DNA from: Rhodothermales bacterium
Lineage (GTDB): Bacteria > Bacteroidota > Rhodothermia > Rhodothermales > Bin80
Length of the DNA: 51,158 nt
Assembly: GCA_022821875.1 (NCBI GenBank)
Contig: JAJECV010000008.1
Coordinates: 1 to 51,158, forward strand
Direction of reading: 5' to 3'
Positions 27,492 through 36,100 of this stretch are shown piece after piece (position 1 is the first letter of the stretch; every line of letters begins with the position of its first letter). The position numbers and the translations under genes were made by a program. The notes beneath the pieces are model-generated. The model had not been told where the DNA came from. It searched no databases and saw nothing but the letters and a program-made list of their open reading frames with translations.

Positions 27492-27858
27492 AATGCACTC
27501 ATCCGGGTCTACCCAAAAATACAGAAGGCCCTAATACTGATACTCCATCCCACGATCTGTTCCTCTTTGCCCCAGCACAGACGATGGCAGCCTGATGAAT
27601 GTGTGATTTGATGTCTTTCTTCATGTTGCTTGCCCCCTTGGGGCAGTTGATAACTGATACATCCGTCGATATGATTTTGTTTTGTGTTTCTTCTCTGGAA
27701 ACATAGCTGTCATCTCGACCATCATCGCACATTCCTGCCCAAAGTATTATCTTAGAACTCTGAAGAGTGTGGTAAACCATAATCCTGTACCGCCTGATAC
27801 ACTGCCGAACTTATTTTTCTGACTTTACCTTACAAAACCAGACGAACCTCTCATTTTC
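27492..27858. other. Gene-free stretch upstream of the multi-HTH gene and the DUF1080 gene
   Basis: This divergent intergenic region should hold the promoters of both neighbours. A 93-codon open frame on the minus strand (27499-27780) shows no recognisable motif and I do not support it as a gene. No strong repeat is seen. Confidence 0.45.
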
Positions 27859-28608
27859 ATGCAAAAAATCATCCTGCTGCCTCTAATCCTCCTGGCGTTT
27901 CCAGCACTAGGGCAAGTCCCCTCTTTGGATATCTGGGAAGTTCATGACATGGATCGCCCGCAACCGCGAATAGTTACACCCGGAGAATTAACATCCTCCC
28001 CCGCCCCCTCGGATGCGATGGTACTCTTTGACGGTACCAATTTTGACCATTGGACCCACGCAAATGGCACCCCCGTGGATTGGCATTTAGGAGATGGCTA
28101 CATGGAGGTCAAGCCCGGTACCGGAATCATTAAAACCAAACGCTCCTTCGGGGATGTTCAACTACATATTGAGTGGGCGACCCCCAATAGCGGAGAGGGG
28201 CAGGACAGTGGTAACAGCGGGGTCTATCTTATGAGTACGTATGAGGTGCAGGTACTGAACTCCTTCGATAACGAGACCTATCCTGATGGGCAGGCGGCAT
28301 CCTTGTACGGACAGTATCCCCCGCTGGTGAATGCAAGTCGGCCGCCCTTAGAATGGCAATCGTATGACATTATCTTCCGGAGACCCCATTTTGAGGAAAA
28401 TGGCAGTTTAAAACAACCGGCCAGAGTAACTGTTTTTCATAATGGCGTGCTTGTGCAGGACAATGTGATCTTGACCGGACCAACAGGTCATCAGTCCCGG
28501 CCTCCCTATAAAGCCCATGAAGATGCATTACCGCTGTTTCTGCAGGATCACAATGAACCTACACGCTTTCGCAATATCTGGATTCGTGACCTGAACTCAG
28601 ACATGTAG
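27859..28608 (+). CDS. Secreted DUF1080 (3-keto-disaccharide hydrolase) family protein
   Basis: This 249-residue protein has an N-terminal signal (IILLPLILLAFPALGQ). The DUF1080 jelly roll begins with VLFDGTNFDHWTHANG and includes KTKRSFGDVQLHIEWATP, SGNSGVYLMSTYEVQVLNSF, and the closing PLFLQDHNEPTRFRNIWIRDL. Members of this family are extracytoplasmic and some hydrolyse 3-keto-glycosides produced by GMC-type sugar dehydrogenases, consistent with the GMC gene about 4 kb away. The ROK kinase gene starts 9 bp after its stop, so the two form an operon that likely processes the released sugar. Confidence 0.88.
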   Translation: MQKIILLPLILLAFPALGQVPSLDIWEVHDMDRPQPRIVTPGELTSSPAPSDAMVLFDGTNFDHWTHANGTPVDWHLGDGYMEVKPGTGIIKTKRSFGDVQLHIEWATPNSGEGQDSGNSGVYLMSTYEVQVLNSFDNETYPDGQAASLYGQYPPLVNASRPPLEWQSYDIIFRRPHFEENGSLKQPARVTVFHNGVLVQDNVILTGPTGHQSRPPYKAHEDALPLFLQDHNEPTRFRNIWIRDLNSDM

Positions 28609-28617
28609 ACTCACTCC

Positions 28618-29622
28618 ATGAAACTCATTGCAGGGATTGATATTGGGGGAACACGAACCCGGTGTGCGCTTGCAAAAAAAGACAATCCCCAGGAAATTTG
28701 TTTCCGGTCCTCTGCTGCGACCCCGCAGCAGGGACCGGAAGCGGTGCTTGATGTAGCCGTTGGTTTAATTGGTCGGGGACTTGAGGCACCCGATCAATTG
28801 TGTGCGGCCGGCTGCGTTGCGCCCGGAATGACGGACCCGGAAGCTGGAATAATTCTGGAGGCTGCGAATCTCAGTGGTTGGCGAAACGTCCCCTTACGCG
28901 CACTTCTTGAATCCCAAACCGGAATCCCGACCGTCATAGAGAATGATGTCAATGCAGCCGCAATTGCGGAAGCGGCGCTGAGTAGTTCCCCTGTCGGATC
29001 ACCAATGGTCTACATGACCGTGAGTACCGGGATTGCCGCTGGAATCCTCGTGGATGGAAACGTATTGCGTGGAGCGAATCATTCTGCCGGCGAGATCGGA
29101 AAAATGGTTCCCGCACCTGAACACCTTGGGCGGCTTTGGAAGCCTGGCGGGTGTACGGAAAGTCTCGCCGGAGGGATTGGACTGGCGGCCCAATGGGCCC
29201 GCATGCAGAACGGTCCATCCGATCCTGCACGCACGGTTGAAGTATATCAGGCAGCGGACGCAGGCAATCCGGATGCAAAAAAACTGGTTACCGCTGCAAC
29301 CAACTACATCGCACAGGCCACCGTGGGATTAGCGAGTGTACTGGATCCGGCGATCATTATTTTGAGCGGAAGTATCGGGCTTGCCCGCCTAGAGATTATT
29401 GAGCGAATGCGTCAGGAACTGGCAAACTCCATTCTTTATCCTCCGCGCGTTCGCTTATCCGGTTTGGGGGGAGATGCTCCCTTGCTGGGGGCACTGGTGC
29501 TGGCCGATTTTTTGGCAGACGGTTTGGATACTGGTTTAGAAGAGGATTTGGAGGATCCCTTGGACGATGGTTTCGAGGATCCCTTGGATGATGTTTTGGA
29601 GGATTTCTCTTCGGCCTTATAA
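28618..29622 (+). CDS. ROK family sugar kinase with extended acidic C-terminus
   Basis: This 334-residue protein has the ATP-binding GIDIGGTRTRCALA at the N-terminus, the sugar-binding VIENDVNAAAIAEA with the catalytic Asp, and HSAGEIGKMVP. The usual zinc-binding CxCGxxGC segment of ROK kinases is degenerate, with only GGCTES remaining. Expected action is phosphorylation of glucose or an amino sugar in the cytoplasm. The conserved fold ends near LLGALVLADFL; after that a roughly 35-residue tail rich in Asp, Glu and Leu follows. The last 187 bp overlap, antisense, the 3' part of the HTH gene on the other strand. Co-transcribed with the DUF1080 gene. Confidence 0.88.
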   Translation: MKLIAGIDIGGTRTRCALAKKDNPQEICFRSSAATPQQGPEAVLDVAVGLIGRGLEAPDQLCAAGCVAPGMTDPEAGIILEAANLSGWRNVPLRALLESQTGIPTVIENDVNAAAIAEAALSSSPVGSPMVYMTVSTGIAAGILVDGNVLRGANHSAGEIGKMVPAPEHLGRLWKPGGCTESLAGGIGLAAQWARMQNGPSDPARTVEVYQAADAGNPDAKKLVTAATNYIAQATVGLASVLDPAIIILSGSIGLARLEIIERMRQELANSILYPPRVRLSGLGGDAPLLGALVLADFLADGLDTGLEEDLEDPLDDGFEDPLDDVLEDFSSAL

Positions 29623-29915
29623 TTTGGATCCAGACGGCCATCATATTTCCCCTCCAGTGCCATCTCCAGCGCACTCACGACCTGATCAACATCTAATCCT
29701 GCGACCCTTGCATATGCTCTGCACAGGGAACACAGATAGACCTTGTTAAATCTGCTATTTTGATGGAGACAGTTAATCTCAAACTCCTCCAGTACGGTCT
29801 TGATGATTCTGGTTTCTGTGGAAATCGTCTCCAGTGAGACCCCCCGATATTTCCTGAGAGTACGCAGATCCTGTGCATACTGGCGCTTGGACTGCTCAAG
29901 TTTGCTGGCTAACAT
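29436..29915 (-). CDS. RodZ-like HTH protein with Ser/Lys-rich tail, antisense to the ROK gene
   Basis: This 159-residue protein has an N-terminal RodZ-type helix-turn-helix domain (about 10-90) visible in LRTLRKYRGVSLETISTETRI and YLCSLCRAYARVAGLDVDQV. After residue about 97 it becomes a low-complexity basic tail made of SSK, KPSSK and KKSAS repeats, ending PPKPDKRTRGG. There is no transmembrane helix, unlike RodZ. The tail is encoded on the strand opposite to the acidic end of the ROK kinase (overlap 29436-29622). The HTH domain itself lies outside the overlap and looks genuine. Role unknown; a DNA-binding or cytoskeleton-linked function is possible. Confidence 0.75.
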   Translation of the reverse strand: MLASKLEQSKRQYAQDLRTLRKYRGVSLETISTETRIIKTVLEEFEINCLHQNSRFNKVYLCSLCRAYARVAGLDVDQVVSALEMALEGKYDGRLDPNYKAEEKSSKTSSKGSSKPSSKGSSKSSSKPVSKPSAKKSASTSAPSKGASPPKPDKRTRGG

Positions 29916-30258
29916 TTACTAAAACCTATACCCCATTGTACAACAGATGACATCATTGTCCAAAAAGGAACCTGTATGATCCAATTAGAACATGCTCATA
30001 GATACAATATAAACTAGCGGGCAGAAACTACAATCAAACTTGAAGATTCTCAGACAAAACATGCAACGCATGACCTGCCCAGGCCCATTCATGGCAGCAG
30101 TAAACCGCCTCTATGCCCTGTGACCAAGACCGATCCAAATGAAAATGGTGATCGGGATGACCTGCTTCCCGTGTTTTACGGTACCACCGACCAGTCTGCA
30201 CCGAACGCTTTTCGATGGCACCGCTGCGCAAGTACAGTCCCTAAAACCGTCGTATCCG
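29916..30258. other. Gene-free stretch upstream of the RodZ-like gene
   Basis: About 340 bp between the RodZ-like gene start and the 3' end of tRNA-Pro, both read on the minus strand. It presumably holds the promoter of the RodZ-like gene. I see no gene, strong repeat or structured element. Confidence 0.4.
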
Positions 30259-30332
30259 TCGGGACGGCGAGATTTGAACTCACGACCCCTTCAACCCCAT
30301 TGAAGTGCGCTACCTGGCTGCGCTACGTCCCG
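30259..30332 (-). tRNA. tRNA-Pro (anticodon GGG)
   Basis: On the minus strand a 74-nt cloverleaf folds. The acceptor stem CGGGACG pairs with CGTCCCG, with discriminator A. The D arm is GCGCAGCCAGGTAGCGC, the anticodon stem CTTCA/TGAAG has loop ATGGGGT giving GGG, and the T arm GTGAGTTCAAATCTCGC contains TTCAA. No encoded CCA. It lies 10 bp downstream of the MerR gene on the same strand. Confidence 0.93.
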
Positions 30333-30342
30333 GATATAATGG

Positions 30343-30669
30343 TTACGCCAATTGACGACGAATGTTCTCCAAAAATAAACGTAACCGGAGCAACTCATCC
30401 CGTTCTGCCTTCCGATCCGCGGGCTTTTCCTGCTCCCCCTGCAGTGCCTGCCGGGCTCCCTCAAGCGTATATTTCCGCACACGCAGCAAATCATAGATCT
30501 GACGCAGCAGTTTCATATCATCTTTTGTGTAGATCCGCCGTCCAGAACTGTTTTTACGTGGACGGAGCTGATGGAACTCACTTTCCCAGTAGCGCAGCAC
30601 ATACGCTTCCACTCCAATCTTTTTGCTCACCTCCCCGATAGAGAAGTAAAGTTTAGAAGCTTTTTCCAT
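30343..30669 (-). CDS. MerR family transcriptional regulator
   Basis: This short protein (108 residues) has the MerR winged-helix domain, YFSIGEVSKKIGVEAYVLRYWE, followed by the wing SSGRRIYTKDDMKLLRQI. A long helix of the coiled-coil type begins at LEGARQALQ. There is no C-terminal effector domain, so the inducer is unknown; this short form is widespread in Bacteroidota. I chose ATG 30669; an in-frame GTG at 30717 would add 16 residues that are not conserved in the domain. The next feature downstream is tRNA-Pro. Confidence 0.88.
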   Translation of the reverse strand: MEKASKLYFSIGEVSKKIGVEAYVLRYWESEFHQLRPRKNSSGRRIYTKDDMKLLRQIYDLLRVRKYTLEGARQALQGEQEKPADRKAERDELLRLRLFLENIRRQLA

Positions 30670-30860
30670 TAGAGCCTCTGCATTTTTTGCAGGGCCGAAA
30701 AACCCGACCGGCTGCACGACATGAAGTCTCCAATCATCATCATACCAAGTCTTGACTTATTTCTTCAAGGATCGTTGTTTTGTCTCTACGGTCTGCAGGC
30801 TGAACCAAATCCAGACCGGCATCTTTATCTGCCCTGAATGCGGCCGAACCATACTGATCC

Positions 30861-31313
30861 CTAAATGGATACAGATGGAGGAGGAGCCTGAATACCAATT
30901 TGTTTTATGGCCTCTATTAATCGAACCTCAGTTTGTTTCATGGCCTCTATTTTTCGGGTTTCGCTCTGCTGAATGGCCCGCAAAATCTGCCGAACGAATG
31001 GTACGAAACTGCTGGCCATCGTCCCAATGATGAGTACAAACAAGGTTCCCGCCGTGATGGCAGGAGTAAGGACAGGTTCGGTCATGAATTTGTATGTTCC
31101 AGATTCAATTGCTGCGTACCCTGCTGCAAGTGGATTGTTCCAGGATGTAGCGACCGCCTCCGAAGGTCGGTTCAAACCACACATCTGATACCCCGATAGA
31201 ACGAGATTTTGGGATCTACGCATGGTAAAGTACAAATGTTCAGGGATACCTGCTGCCACCCGCCTTCCCACAAATACATGTATCCCAAAATACTCCGCCC
31301 CCGTGGCTTCCAT
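30861..31313 (-). CDS. Hypothetical single-pass membrane protein
   Basis: I do not recognise this protein of about 150 residues. One clear transmembrane helix is seen (AGTLFVLIIGTMASSFVPFV), followed by an amphipathic charged helix with an internal repeat (RKIEAMKQTEVRLIEAIKQ) that could form a coiled coil. The N-terminal half is not distinctive, and the true start may be a later ATG. The membrane-plus-coiled-coil plan supports a real gene, but coding evidence is limited. Confidence 0.42.
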   Translation of the reverse strand: MEATGAEYFGIHVFVGRRVAAGIPEHLYFTMRRSQNLVLSGYQMCGLNRPSEAVATSWNNPLAAGYAAIESGTYKFMTEPVLTPAITAGTLFVLIIGTMASSFVPFVRQILRAIQQSETRKIEAMKQTEVRLIEAIKQIGIQAPPPSVSI

Positions 31314-31368
31314 CAAAATCCCGCATCTACTCCGTGAACGACCTGATCACCGATAACAGAGATCAAAC

Positions 31369-32250
31369 TTACACATCTGGATCCTGTACCAATTCAATGA
31401 ATAATTCCTTGGCGGTTCGCTCAATCCATGCACTTACATTCGGGTCTGGCAATAATCCAATGCCATTGGATTTATACGACAACCCCTCAAGAACTTCTGC
31501 ATACGGGCCAAATCCAAACAACCTGAAAGGAAGCACGATCACACGCCCCTCTCCTTCAGAGTTCTCCGCTACAAATTCGCGAATCTCCACTTCGGATCTG
31601 GATCGTTTCTCTTTCCAGTCTTCCCGTAAACTGTGAACTGCAACGTTGCGGAAGAGGCCGGTTTCACGAACGGTATCTGACAATTGATCCAATTTTCGAA
31701 GCCACTCCGCATTCACCGTATCATCTCCCGCTCCATGTGCAATAATCAAAACGGATTCATTGCCGGAACTATCGCTGAGTGCACGGGCATTCGCTGCCAG
31801 AATCTCCCCCATTTCAGGGGCATCCAGTAAGGCCGTTTGACTAATCGCAATCTTCCCCTGAAATTCCACCGGCGCAGGAGTCCCGTGGTGGTGATGGGGC
31901 CCGTGATGTGATATAAAGAACGGTGGAGCATCTTCTCTAAGCCCCAGAAGGTATTCCGTCTGGTGGAGAAACGAATGTGCGGACATGAACAGCCGTACAA
32001 CTGCAATACAGTCAATATTCTGCGCCTCCAATTCAGCAACGGCAGCCTGCATGGTTTCAGGATTGGCCATCCCGAAGGCGATGGAGGTGGGAATCTTCTC
32101 CCTGACCGGTGCGACGGCATCCTTGACCGCTGTATCCCATTCTTCCGCTCCACCATGCGCCATTACCATCAGCCCGCAAGGATTGGAACGTTGTGCACTA
32201 ACCGAAGAAGCGCACAGGAGTAACAAGATCGCAAAAAATGTAGTTCTCAT
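31369..32250 (-). CDS. Secreted CbiX/sirohydrochlorin chelatase-like protein
   Basis: This 293-residue protein has a clear signal peptide (ILLLLCASSVSAQ), so it acts outside the cytoplasm. Two half-domains of the CbiX/CbiK fold are recognisable, each opening with a catalytic-His strand: LMVMAHGGAEEWD and VLIIAHGAGDD. Between them is a His-rich loop (ISHHGPHHHHGTPAP), likely binding metal. Cytoplasmic relatives insert Co or Fe into tetrapyrroles; an exported copy more likely handles or senses metal or porphyrin in the periplasm. A 19-bp palindrome lies 81 bp upstream and may be its operator. Confidence 0.82.
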   Translation of the reverse strand: MRTTFFAILLLLCASSVSAQRSNPCGLMVMAHGGAEEWDTAVKDAVAPVREKIPTSIAFGMANPETMQAAVAELEAQNIDCIAVVRLFMSAHSFLHQTEYLLGLREDAPPFFISHHGPHHHHGTPAPVEFQGKIAISQTALLDAPEMGEILAANARALSDSSGNESVLIIAHGAGDDTVNAEWLRKLDQLSDTVRETGLFRNVAVHSLREDWKEKRSRSEVEIREFVAENSEGEGRVIVLPFRLFGFGPYAEVLEGLSYKSNGIGLLPDPNVSAWIERTAKELFIELVQDPDV

Positions 32251-32330
32251 TTTGAGTTGAATAACGTTTTCGGGTATTGAATGAAATCCCAGACAATTTC
32301 CTGGACGATCACTTCAACTACACTAATTTA

Positions 32331-32349
32331 ATTTAGATTCAGTCTAAAT
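32331..32349. promoter_or_regulatory. Palindromic operator-like site (ATTTAGA-N5-TCTAAAT)
   Basis: The 19-bp site ATTTAGATTCAGTCTAAAT is a perfect inverted repeat with 7-bp arms and a 5-bp spacer, 81 bp upstream of the CbiX-like gene. The TTTAGA/TCTAAA arms resemble sites of DtxR/MntR-type metal regulators. It could also serve a plus-strand promoter, since TATAAA follows at 32349-32354. Confidence 0.5.
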
Positions 32350-32509
32350 ATAAATTTCTTCCATTTATGGCGTCAACTCTCCCTGAGATGAGGCTTTCAT
32401 TGGACCATTCGCTCCGTTAATTCAGAGGATTCTGTTCCATGCTTCGCTGGAGACTGAGGGGAAAACGGATGGGAAGTACAACTGGAACGTAGCACAGGAT
32501 GGAAATCTT

Positions 32510-32594
32510 TTCCGTTCCGATGTGTGGAACGGAACAACCGGGAGGGATCATCGCCCTCCCCATTGCTTTCACAGCACTATCCGCTTAGTGCTGT
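32510..32594 (+). ncRNA. Three consecutive perfect hairpins: candidate structured RNA core
   Basis: Three stem-loops follow each other: TTCCGTTCC / GGAACGGAA (9 bp, 7-nt loop, 32510-32534), GGGAGGG / CCCTCCC (7 bp, 7-nt loop, 32540-32560) and ACAGCACTA / TAGTGCTGT (9 bp, 6-nt loop, 32571-32594). All are perfect and have short loops. A further stem CCGGTT / AACCGG (32691-32724) and a terminator-like hairpin at 32869 follow on the same strand, which suggests one transcript of some 400-500 nt. It does not match tmRNA, RNase P RNA or 6S RNA motifs that I know. Strand and ends are inferred. Confidence 0.45.
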
Positions 32595-32868
32595 GCCCGT
32601 TGAGAATTGTAAGACAAAGTTCCCCGTTGGCTCACATATCCGACAGCCTGTAAACCAGCGCCTTCGTCTCCGGGGCGACCGAAAGACCTGCCGGTTTCTG
32701 AATGAACTGGCAGATGCCAACCGGATCTCTGGAATACTGCATATGCAAAGACAAAAAAGGGAATTCGGAAGAAACCGGAAAATCTCAGACTTTCCAAGTT
32801 TAATCACTACAAGTGGCATAAAGCAAACGCGGATACGGTTGCACCGTGCCTGAAGGAGTATTCGGTCG

Positions 32869-32896
32869 ATAGACAGCGTATATCGTGTCTATTTTT
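32869..32896 (+). terminator. Rho-independent terminator-like hairpin
   Basis: ATAGACA pairs with TGTCTAT (7 bp, 10-nt loop) and is followed by a run of five T. No plus-strand gene ends nearby, so if functional it would end the structured RNA candidate upstream. Confidence 0.5.
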
Positions 32897-33155
32897 CAAC
32901 CGCCTGCTGTTTGATTCGAACAGAACACACACACAGCACGGAATGATCTTTCTCTTGGATCTTGCTACAGCGTACCCTCCCCTTCCCTGCTCATGGCAGC
33001 AACATGCCTAATAACAATGATATCGGGATGCATAGATAGAAGATATTTCCTCTGCAAACAATTCAGAGAAATGTCCCAATGATCAAATTAGCGTCTCTAA
33101 TCTTCGTACTTGACGGACGGCATCATTTCCCGGAATTACACCAAACCGGATTGCA

Positions 33156-36100
33156 CTAGTATTGAAGCATTCCCTGCACATTTACACCAATGTCTCCGAG
33201 CACGGCTTCACGGCCGTGCGCCAGACCATAAACCGAAAAAGATAGCCAATCTCTTGGGCGGAGTTCACCACCCAGCCGGTACGTCATCCCTTGCGGCAAC
33301 TGTGTCATCCCCACTACAGACCGTGCCGCACCGTCTTTCCACGGGATCCCATATCCCAGTTCCAATTCCGTGCGATGCATATTTCTCCCCATCGACACGA
33401 CATCCAGGATTGTCTGCTGCCGGTACATGGACATCCCCCGCCCGCGTCCCCACGAAGGACGCACAAGCATCATCAGCCCCTCCGTGCTACTACCCATCTG
33501 CATTGATCCCGAAAATCCCCATTCGGTGAACCCACCTGCCGTATGCATCACCAGCCCCTGTGTACGCACCTCACCCCGTAAACGCCATGCCGGGTTTGCG
33601 AACCGCACGCCGCCGCCGAGTTCCAGCCCGGTGCCGGTCTCTGCGCTCCCACCATCCTGCCGCACATTCACTTCCACATAGGGACGGATTTCAACAGTGA
33701 TCTTTGCGCTGGCCTCCAGACCTGCCCGGATCCGGTACACATCTGTCATGATGTTATGCTCTTCTATCTCTGCATCGGTGACCAGAATATCGCCATGGTA
33801 GCTTAGCCGGGTGGCCCCGCCTGATGCCAGACTCCCCCGCATTCCCAGCGCTCCAAAGCGGGAGGTCAGATCTCCTTTTAATTCGGACACCTTTGCACTG
33901 CCGCGTCCCGCGCCTGCGCTCGCCCATACCTCCCATCCCGCACGCGTATACGACACGTACGGATAGATCCCCGTCAATGCAGAGGTAACGTCTCCAGAAT
34001 TCTCTTTTACATCAAACGATCCATCTCCCTGACTGTGTGCAAAAAGTACTCCGGCCAGCCATCCCCCTTTCCAGCGGTGGTCCATCCCCAGCATTCCGGT
34101 CGTCACCTCCCCGCGAAGCGTTAACTCATCCTCACGCTGACCATTGAATTGCCGGAACGCACCCTGCCCCCACACACCGAAGGATCCGCTGAACAGAGAC
34201 ATACTCTGCGACATGCTGCAGCCGGCCAGAAGTTCGCCCAGAGACGGATCCCACGAAGAAGCGGAGTACCAGAGCTGTGCCGTCTCTGTGCGCTCTGAGG
34301 CTGCGCATACAGCCCCGTCTGCGACCTGACGGAACCTGCCCCCAAGTGCATCCACCACCTGCACCGATGCCGTCCGCACAAACCGTGCCGCGTAGGCTTC
34401 CAGAACTTTTTCACTCGCCGTAGTGGACTCCTGGATCGTGGCCACACCCACCGCTTTTTCGATCTCTGCATGTTTGGAGGACATCAGATGTATACTGAAT
34501 GTTTCCTCTCTCCAATCCAGATCGTCTTTTAAAATCGATACAGTGATCACGGCTTCGATTATGCCTGGAGCCAGGTTTAGGATCCCTGATGTGGCTTCAT
34601 AATCTTCGCCTGCTTTGGCCGTCCCATCCTGTGTCTGATATTCTACCGTCACCATCTCTCGCTGCGGATTCGATAGCGATACATGGAATTGAACCGAACC
34701 ATCTTCTTCCATAACCAGTGCATCGTCTATCCGAAGTTTTGCATTTCCATCATTATCCATGATCGTACCCGTTCCTGCCCCGCGTGCAATCGTGGCATTG
34801 ATAGCATCTGACAGCGTCACCGTAAACCTCTCTGACGCTTCGGGAAGATCATCCTCAATGATCGCAATCTCAATTACTCCTCGAGTTGCACCTGGATCAA
34901 ATACTACAACTCCGCGGGAGGCCGTATAATCCAATCCCTCCCTCGCCTCTACATCCGAAGTCGCATACTGCACGGTCACGGTCTCTTCGGCGGTGCGACT
35001 TAATTCAATCGCCAGTTGCAAGCGACCTTCACCTTCCGATTTTCGATCATCATAGATCCCAATTGTCAGGGGAAGTTCCGGTTGGTCATTATCCGTAATG
35101 ATAATCTGGGTAAGATGTGGTGTGATTTCATCGTATCCTCCTCCCGAAGCAGTGAGCACAAGATCTACCCGATTCTCTTCCGCGTCTTCATTGTCTTCTG
35201 TTGCAGTCAGTGTCACTGTCTGAAAAATATTCCAGTTTGCTTGCGTAAAGGTGAGTAAAGATTTATCTAGGACTAACTGTGTTCCGATATGACCGGTGAA
35301 TCTTATCTCTACATGACCAGATGGAGCAGCCAGGAGACGAACCGGCAGGGGCACCGCGTCTCCCTCAATCATAGTGACTTCATCCAGAGCATCAATCCCC
35401 GCGTCATCAATATCTCTAACCTGCACATCAACTATACGCGTTACACCGGCATAGCCACCTCCGATGGCCGTCAGTGTAAGCATTGCATGATCATCAAGAA
35501 AATCATCGTCTGAAGCCGCCCACAGGGTAACGGGTTGTGGTACAGCCCAGTTATTTGGATTAAAGGTTAAACGTGTTGGCATTGCAGTGAGATCTCCCAC
35601 AGGGCTGGGAACCGTGACCATTACCTCATCTGAAGGCGCGGTGACAAGCGCAATGTTAAAGGTTTCTGAAGCATTCTCGTCTATGGTGATCAATACCGGT
35701 GCATTAATGCCTTTGGCATCATTGTCAATAATCGTCACAGATACGGTTTCTGCGATCCCGGCATAGCCGCCCCCGCTTGCAATGAAAGTCAATATCTCCT
35801 CCTCATCATTGGAATCAGGATCGTCTGCAGCGTTCAAAATCACCTCCTGCTCCTGATCCCATTTATCGGGCGTAAAAATCAGGACAAAGGGAGTTACGGT
35901 CAGGTCGCTGTCTGTGGATAAAGTAACGGTAATCCTCACATCATCCGATGGCTTTGACATCAACGATAGACGGATGGAGGCAGATTCCGCCTCCAGTACG
36001 GATATCGATGACGGCTGTGCGACAATTCCCGACTCATCATCATTAAGGATCGTCACGACCATCTGCGCGGGAATTCCTTTCGTTATCCCCGGCGGCAAAA

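Larger units (their letters stand above)
32251..33155. other. Long gene-free stretch with several hairpins
   Basis: About 900 bp without a convincing gene. It contains the palindrome at 32331-32349, hairpins at 32510-32594 and 32691-32724, a short hairpin at 32835-32847 and a terminator-like hairpin at 32869-32896, annotated separately. A 109-codon plus-strand open frame (32524-32853) runs through the hairpins and shows no motif. From 32900 to 33155 I see nothing notable. Confidence 0.55.

Noticed and set aside
27499..27780. 93-codon open frame on the minus strand
   Set aside because: No conserved motif and unusual composition; treated as intergenic, though a tiny gene or decayed element cannot be excluded.
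32524..32853. 109-codon open frame on the plus strand
   Set aside because: It runs through perfect hairpins and has no motif or signal; the structure is better explained as RNA.
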